Assembly (NCBI GenBank): GCA_018378775.1
Contig: JAGZWV010000018.1
Coordinates: 1-32,088, forward strand
Source: Collinsella sp.
GTDB taxonomy: Bacteria > Actinomycetota > Coriobacteriia > Coriobacteriales > Coriobacteriaceae
DNA: 32,088 bases
Direction of reading: 5' to 3'
In this document: piece after piece, positions 29,464-32,088 of the stretch
Layout of the letters: every line of letters starts with the position of its first letter
Numbering within the stretch: position 1 is the stretch's first letter
Program-made: the position numbers and the translations under genes
The notes under the pieces: generated by a model
Database searches by the model: none
What the model was told of the DNA's origin: nothing
What the model saw: the letters and a program-made list of their open reading frames with translations, nothing else

Positions 29464-30755
29464 TGGATGGCACGCTGTTCGTTCACCGTGAGTTTAATGG
29501 GTCTTACCAGCTGGTCGGCATATTGGAGGAAAATGCGGGGTTTCCGATATTCACCTATAGCCCCAAATATCTCGAGAGCGGTGATGCGGCGCCGATTTCG
29601 ATCTCGCTGCCGTTGACGGCCGAGACATTTAGTCCGGACGCAACGGGTTCCTTTTTCTCCGGCATCATTCCGGAGGGGCAGCTCAACAGGGACCTTGAGA
29701 AAAGGGCGCGAGCGGAACGCGGAGATTACTTCAAGGTACTCGATTTGGTCCGCGATGAACCCGTCGGCGCCCTGGTTCTGACGCGAGAGCCTTCGGGCGA
29801 CAGCCTCGAAATGGACTATGAAGAGATAGGTGCGGAACAGCTAAGCGGGCTGGCATACGCACCGGCGGAGGTTGCTTTTGATTTAGCGCTAGAGAGTCGA
29901 ATCTCCCTTGCAGGTGCTCAGGCGAAGATCGGTCTCTACCATACGGGCGATGACCCATGTGGTGGATGGTACCTGCCTCATGGAGCGGCTCCATCCACGC
30001 ACATTCTCAAGGCGGGGTCGAAAACGTTCCCGGGCGAGACAGTGTGCGAAGCGATGTGCGTGAGAGCCGCCTCTCTGATGGACCTATCGGCCGAAGAGTG
30101 TTTTCTTATCCGAGTTGAGGATGCCGAGCCAATTATCGCCGTGAAGCGATTTGACCGAGTAACGTCTGATGCCGGACGCTCGGTTGACGGATTGCCAATT
30201 CCATACCGTTTGCATCAGGAAGATGTTTGTCAGGCCAAGGGCGTCTCGCGTGAGCTTAAATATGAGCCGACGGGCGTCAATTACCTGGGGCTTATCGTCG
30301 ATGCGGTGCGAAGGGCGTCGACGAATCAAATGGAGGACAGGTTCCTTGTCGGCTATAACCAGCTGTTCGACTATGCCGTAGGTAACTGTGATAACCATCT
30401 AAAGAACTGGTCGCTCGTATGGGACGAAAGTTGGAAGCAGGTGAGGTTGGCGCCGCTCTATGACGTGCTGTGCACAACGGTTTACCCCAGTCTCGTTCGT
30501 GAGATGGGCGTCTCGTTTGGTGGGAGCCGCAAGATTGACGAAGTAACGCGCGGGTCGGTGATGAGCCAAATGATTGGGGCGGGTTTGCCCGGGGGAATTG
30601 TCGCCGGAATGATTGCTGATACCTGCAATGAGGTTCCAGACGCGCTAAGAGACGCCGCGCGCGGTCTCAAAGAAGAGGGTTTTCCCGAAGCGGAGGTAAT
30701 GTTCGAGAAGATCATTCCAGAAGTGCAAGCTCGTCTAAGCAGGATCGCCTTATAG
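29463..30755 (+). CDS. hipA: HipA-family Ser/Thr kinase toxin
   Basis: HipA toxins are kinases of the PI3/4-kinase-like fold; E. coli HipA phosphorylates glutamyl-tRNA synthetase and causes growth arrest and persistence. The 430-residue product has the N-terminal couple domain (about 1-105, with FSGIIPEGQLNRDL), the Ser-containing SLAGAQAKIGL loop (148-158; Ser148 matches the autophosphorylated Ser of HipA), HILKAG with the ATP-binding Lys (180-185), IAVKRFDR (225-232), LHQEDVCQA (250-258), the catalytic loop GNCDNHLKNWSL (Asp310, Asn315) and the metal Asp334 in LAPLYD. All key residues are present, so it should be active. Codon use is less GC-biased than in its neighbours, suggesting acquisition. 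A terminator follows. Confidence 0.93.
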   Translation: MDGTLFVHREFNGSYQLVGILEENAGFPIFTYSPKYLESGDAAPISISLPLTAETFSPDATGSFFSGIIPEGQLNRDLEKRARAERGDYFKVLDLVRDEPVGALVLTREPSGDSLEMDYEEIGAEQLSGLAYAPAEVAFDLALESRISLAGAQAKIGLYHTGDDPCGGWYLPHGAAPSTHILKAGSKTFPGETVCEAMCVRAASLMDLSAEECFLIRVEDAEPIIAVKRFDRVTSDAGRSVDGLPIPYRLHQEDVCQAKGVSRELKYEPTGVNYLGLIVDAVRRASTNQMEDRFLVGYNQLFDYAVGNCDNHLKNWSLVWDESWKQVRLAPLYDVLCTTVYPSLVREMGVSFGGSRKIDEVTRGSVMSQMIGAGLPGGIVAGMIADTCNEVPDALRDAARGLKEEGFPEAEVMFEKIIPEVQARLSRIAL

Positions 30756-30780
30756 TAAAAACGTGCCATCCCAAACAAAA

Positions 30781-30814
30781 CGTGCCGCCCCAAACGGGGC
30801 GGCACGCCATTTTT
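30781..30814 (+). terminator. Terminator after hipA
   Basis: A perfect 11-bp stem, CGTGCCGCCCC (30781-30791) with GGGGCGGCACG (30796-30806), is followed by CCATTTTT. A partial copy, ACGTGCCATCCCAAA, precedes it at 30761. Confidence 0.9.
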
Positions 30815-30847
30815 CTATCAGATAACTCGCTGAAGTACGGTGACGAA

Positions 30848-30938
30848 GGCGCAAGGCCGGGAGGGGTTATCTAAGCCGACATCCCGCAGCCGCGAAGCGG
30901 CGAGGACGTCGGCGTGATAACCCCGCAGGCCTTGCGCC
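30848..30938. repeat. 91-bp long imperfect palindrome
   Basis: The outer arms GGCGCAAGGCC (30848-30858) and GGCCTTGCGCC (30928-30938) are exact. Inner blocks GGGGTTATC/GATAACCCC, GCCGAC/GTCGGC and GCCGC/GCGGC continue the pairing almost to the centre at about 30893. There is no T-run. It stands between the hipA terminator and the 3' end of the universal stress gene. Confidence 0.75.
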
Positions 30939-30951
30939 GGCGGGAAGGAAC

Positions 30952-31389
30952 CTACTTCACGACCAAGATGTCGCAGTCGGTGTTGCGCAGCAGGAACGTC
31001 GAAATCGAGCCCAGGAGCGCATACTTGATCGAGGACAGGCCGCGTGCGCCGCAGAGCACCAGGTCGGGCTTGACCACGTCGAGCATCTCGTCCTTGAGCG
31101 TCTCGCGAATACGGCCGGCGCGAATCATGACCTCGACCTCGGGAATGTCGGGATTGGCCTTGGCCTCTTCGAGTTGCTTGGCAATGGAGTTCTTAAATGC
31201 CTCCTCTAGGCCGTTGACCAGATCGACCGGATAGGAACCGGCGCTCTCGAGCGCCGTTGAATCGATAACGTGGCCGATTATCAGCTTGGCGCCGTTGTTC
31301 GCGGCGACCTTGATGGCGCGTGCGAGCACAAAATCCTGCTGCTCAGTACCGTCGAGTGAAACAAATACCTTGGTGTAGCCCTCGTTCAT
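30952..31389 (-). CDS. Universal stress protein (UspA family, ATP-binding type)
   Basis: The 145-residue product is a single Usp domain. It begins YTKVFVSLDGTEQQDFVLARAI with the nucleotide-binding Asp, and ends with GARGLSSIKYALLGSIST, which is the G-2x-G-9x-G-(S/T) motif of ATP-binding Usp proteins, then CDILVVK. Such proteins are induced by starvation and other stress and act as nucleotide-dependent regulators; the partner is unknown. AAGGAGG lies before the ATG at 31389. It is a single-gene unit, divergent from uppP. Confidence 0.92.
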   Translation of the reverse strand: MNEGYTKVFVSLDGTEQQDFVLARAIKVAANNGAKLIIGHVIDSTALESAGSYPVDLVNGLEEAFKNSIAKQLEEAKANPDIPEVEVMIRAGRIRETLKDEMLDVVKPDLVLCGARGLSSIKYALLGSISTFLLRNTDCDILVVK

Positions 31390-31635
31390 GGTTTCCTCCT
31401 TGGTCTATCGCACGGGCGTGGGGCTCGTGCATCGGGCGGGCGCGGATGCGTGGCCGCCGGACACTTTATCTTGTTGCAGTTATACCCAAGGATTTGGGTT
31501 TGACCGCTCGCAATTCTGTGAACGGGCGAGTTTTTTGGTAAGGGTGGGCGCGGCCGCGGCCGAACGGTTGATAATGGGACATCGCCCGCACCGTCCGCAG
31601 AACAATATCGGCGGGTGTCTAACGAGGGGGTCCCT
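31390..31635. other. Divergent intergenic region between usp gene and uppP
   Basis: ACCCAA (31484-31489) and TTGGGT (31494-31499) form a short stem. GATAAT at 31570-31575 is a possible -10 for uppP, about 60 bases before its start. On the minus strand TATAAC near 31479-31484 and GATAAA near 31464-31469 are possible boxes for the stress gene. No gene is supported. Confidence 0.35.
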
Positions 31636-32088
31636 TTGGATATCATTGAGCTTCTAAAATCTGCCTTCATGGGCCTGGTCGAGGGCATCACCGAATGGCT
31701 GCCTGTTTCGTCGACCGGTCACATGATCTTGGTGGACGAGTTCGTCAAGATGAACGTGAGCGAGACGTTCTGGAATATGTTCCTGGTCGTGATTCAGCTT
31801 GGCGCCATTTTGGCCGTCTGCGTTTTGTTTTTCTACGACCTCAACCCGTTTTCTCCCAGCAAGGGCAAGGAGGGCCGTCGCGACACCTGGGTGCTATGGG
31901 GCAAGATTGTGCTCGGCTGCATTCCCGCCGCGGCGATCGGTCTGCCGCTTAACGACTGGATGGAGGAGCATTTCTACAATGCTCCCGTCGTGGCGTTGGC
32001 GCTCATTGTGTACGGCGTGCTGTTTATCGTGATCGAGAACTGGCGCGCGAACAAGCGCGACCAGGCTGCTCTTGCCGGTTCGTTTGGT
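31636..32088 (+). CDS. uppP: Undecaprenyl-diphosphatase (3'-truncated by window edge)
   Basis: UppP (BacA) is an integral membrane enzyme that dephosphorylates undecaprenyl diphosphate so the lipid carrier can be used again for cell-wall synthesis; extra copies confer bacitracin resistance. The first 151 codons are in the window, open to the last base. The product begins with an amphipathic helix, DIIELLKSAFMGLVEGITEW, that carries the catalytic glutamates, then LPVSSTGHM, the second family signature, followed by hydrophobic helices (FLVVIQLGAILAVCVLFFY, IVLGCIPAAAIGLPL, VVALALIVYGVLFIVI). The start is TTG at 31636, supported by GAGGGGG five bases upstream; the next in-frame ATG would cut off the first motif. 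Confidence 0.92.
   Translation, partial: MDIIELLKSAFMGLVEGITEWLPVSSTGHMILVDEFVKMNVSETFWNMFLVVIQLGAILAVCVLFFYDLNPFSPSKGKEGRRDTWVLWGKIVLGCIPAAAIGLPLNDWMEEHFYNAPVVALALIVYGVLFIVIENWRANKRDQAALAGSFG

Overview
The window is high-GC chromosomal DNA with few gaps and many very close gene junctions. Gene content and order (hisDCBHAFIE; eno followed by an FtsB/DivIC-like gene and ppx; DUF4342, DUF2207 and GluQRS genes), together with an unusually rich set of palindromic intergenic repeats, point to a Coriobacteriia actinobacterium. Collinsella is my best guess. The genus rests on recollection of similar gene order and repeats, not on a search.

Region 1 (1-6.9 kb) is a histidine operon on the plus strand: hisD (5' end cut off by the window), hisC, hisB, hisH, hisA, hisF, hisI, hisE. 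HisB is a single-domain dehydratase, so the histidinol-phosphate phosphatase must be a separate protein. A PHP-family phosphatase gene lies tail to tail with hisE, 2 bases away, and is the natural candidate. Two palindromic repeats sit inside the operon, between hisB and hisH and between hisF and hisI.

Region 2 (7.0-12.6 kb): a cluster of a stand-alone LarC C-terminal domain gene, a YfcE-type phosphodiesterase and mazG ends at a terminator. It is followed by eno, a septum-formation-initiator (FtsB/DivIC-like) gene and a Ppx/GppA phosphatase.

Region 3 (12.6-18.9 kb): intergenic palindromes; a minus-strand AAA/DUF4143 ATPase preceded by three 33-bp tandem repeats; tRNA-Leu(TAA); a membrane-anchored helical-repeat protein; an orphan PTS IIB protein with a VOC-domain protein; and a minus-strand block of DUF4342 protein, OmpR-type regulator and sensor kinase. 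A 184-bp element bounded by 32-bp inverted repeats (MITE-like) closes this region.

Region 4 (19.0-27.1 kb): a small membrane protein, a metallophosphoesterase, GluQRS, a large DUF2207 membrane protein, a GNAT acetyltransferase, purH and an unrecognised soluble protein.

Region 5 (27.2-32.1 kb): a Bce-type two-component system with no ABC transporter beside it; a HipBA toxin-antitoxin module whose promoter carries three operator palindromes exactly 39 bp apart; a universal stress protein gene; and the 5' part of uppP, which starts with TTG.

Most genes are ordinary housekeeping genes. The unusual content is in the intergenic DNA (at least nine palindromic or repeat elements of several families), the phased HipBA operators, and several domains found apart from their usual partners (LarC2, PTS IIB, the aldolase-type VOC domain, BceRS).
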